From Methylophaga sp. (lineage in GTDB: Bacteria; Pseudomonadota; Gammaproteobacteria; Nitrosococcales; Methylophagaceae), in contig NVVW01000008.1 in NCBI GenBank assembly GCA_002733505.1, positions 1-64,000 of the forward strand: a stretch of DNA of 64,000 nucleotides, given 5' to 3'. Shown in pieces: positions 63,303 to 64,000 of the stretch (position 1 is its first letter; the number at the start of each line of letters is the position of its first letter). Made by a program: the position numbers and the translations under genes. The notes under the pieces were generated by a model. That model did no database searches. It was not told where the DNA came from and saw nothing but the letters and a program-made list of their open reading frames with translations.

Positions 63303-63485
63303 TTGCACTAGAAATACCAATAAATAACGGTTTTATTGCTTTGTTTGAAGAGGTATTATTCAGGCTGCATTTTAGATTAGTAGTTGTCACTAAAGATAAT
63401 AATTTCTTGGTCGATATGCTTGAGTAATTATTAAGGTGTGGTTTCACAATTAGTTAACAAAATACCCCACCAAAAAATGGTTAAA

Positions 63486-63499
63486 TTGATTTAGATTAA
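63486..63499. promoter_or_regulatory. Candidate FNR/ANR box upstream of haemerythrin
   Basis: TTGATTTAGATTAA matches the FNR consensus TTGAT-N4-ATCAA at 9 of 10 defined positions. It lies 47 bases before the likely start codon, with TAATAT at 63509-63514 and 63518-63523. Anaerobic or low-oxygen control would fit an oxygen-binding haemerythrin. Found by eye only. Confidence 0.35.
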
Positions 63500-63545
63500 C
63501 TTTTCCGCTAATATTTTTAATATCTACTGTAAACAGGAGCAGACA

Positions 63546-64000
63546 ATTAAAGCCGTTGACATTTTTCCATGGCATAACAATTTCGAGACCGGGGTTGCTG
63601 AAATAGATGAACAGCATCAAATGTTGGCTAAATTAATAAATCAATTTGCTAACCACCTTGATAATAATTCAAATCTTAAATCGTTAAATAAGACTTTTGC
63701 CAAGCTAACCGATTATGCCTTGTATCACTTTCAATTTAAAGAGAGTATGTGGGAAGAGTGCTTTGTTGCTGAATTTGACTTAAAGAACCATAAAAATGCG
63801 CACGCAGACTTTATTTCAAACATAACTGTATTAAGAGAACAAGCAGAATTTAAGCCTATTCAAGAAACTGTTGAGAACACCTTATCTTTTCTAACACACT
63901 GGTTAGTCGATCATATACTAGACAGCGGCGATATGATGAGTAAAGTTATTTTAGCTAAGCAGGCGGGGCTGCCCTTAGAGCCAGTGCAGAAAGACACAAG
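63546..64000 (+). CDS. Bacteriohaemerythrin-domain protein, incomplete at window end, probable ATT start
   Basis: The frame stays open from 63546 to the end of the window (151 complete codons). It has the haemerythrin diiron pattern: FPWHNNFETGVAEIDEQHQM, then HFQFKE, HKNAHADF and HWLVDHI. Such domains bind O2 reversibly. No ATG, GTG or TTG lies in frame before the domain; the only codon placed correctly after the strong AGGAG (63535-63539) is ATT 63546, giving MKAVDIFPWHNNF, which matches usual family starts. The segment MSKVILAKQAGLPLEP near the edge resembles the link to a GGDEF domain in haemerythrin-diguanylate cyclases, so the full protein may be longer. Confidence 0.75.
   Translation, partial: MKAVDIFPWHNNFETGVAEIDEQHQMLAKLINQFANHLDNNSNLKSLNKTFAKLTDYALYHFQFKESMWEECFVAEFDLKNHKNAHADFISNITVLREQAEFKPIQETVENTLSFLTHWLVDHILDSGDMMSKVILAKQAGLPLEPVQKDT

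Noticed and set aside
63061-63427. Short ORFs around repeat B copy 2
   Set aside because: They are translations of the repeat's inverted ends and flanks, on both strands, with no ribosome-binding sites.

Overview
The window is about 64 kb of gene-dense, AT-rich (roughly 40% GC by eye) chromosomal DNA from a gammaproteobacterium. This is inferred from gene content and order: surE-pcm-nlpD, gmk-rpoZ-spoT-ridA-recG, ubiC-ubiA, parE/parC, yicC divergent from rph-rdgB-hemW, and a Vibrio-type TonB2/TtpC cluster. An NAD-linked, molybdopterin-type formate dehydrogenase beside an oxalate/formate-family transporter, an ovothiol operon, a PEP-CTERM-like surface protein and a bacteriohaemerythrin suggest a free-living aerobic or microaerobic, possibly C1-using, lineage (Methylococcales/Thiotrichales-like). 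The genus cannot be fixed from the sequence alone. No rRNA, tRNA, CRISPR array or intact insertion sequence was found.

Layout. 0.1-1.2 kb: a GacA-like response regulator and a repeat-bearing gap that ends in a terminator. 1.3-7 kb: a TonB2-type energy-transduction operon (DUF3450, TtpC, ExbB, ExbD, TonB, TPR) with a class II aldolase at its end. 7-11 kb: ovoA, a MalY/PatB-type C-S lyase and a rhomboid protease. 11-18 kb: small proteins, then parE, a SEC-C protein and parC. 18-25 kb: formate transporter and formate dehydrogenase. 25-29 kb: a cytidylyltransferase/CDP-alcohol phosphotransferase pair, then surE-pcm-yqaA-nlpD without rpoS. 29-33 kb: hicAB, prfB (with its programmed frameshift), lysS and a repeat-bearing small protein. 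33-43 kb: amino-acid metabolism (alanine-type aminotransferase, hom, thrC, serA, serC), MOSC protein and hemW. 43-55 kb: lipoprotein, rdgB, rph, yicC, PEP-CTERM-like protein, gmk, rpoZ, spoT, ridA, recG, ubiC, ubiA. 54-58 kb: an MCP-like/ODP pair, a nuclease, DUF423 and decayed mobile/toxin-antitoxin debris. 58-64 kb: tcdA, the moxR-DUF58-tgpA block and a haemerythrin running off the end.

The most unusual features are: (i) a two-gene candidate oxygen-signalling module, made of a soluble protein with two MCP-tip-like segments and an ODP-like metallo-beta-lactamase-fold protein; (ii) a perfect 25-bp inverted repeat inserted in frame inside hemW; (iii) a haemerythrin gene whose only well-placed start codon is ATT; (iv) two families of about 160-bp MITE-like repeats, one splitting the exbB-exbD junction and the other the rpoZ-spoT junction; and (v) an ovothiol operon using a MalY/PatB-type lyase. 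Functions are assigned by reading motifs in the translations. No database search was run.
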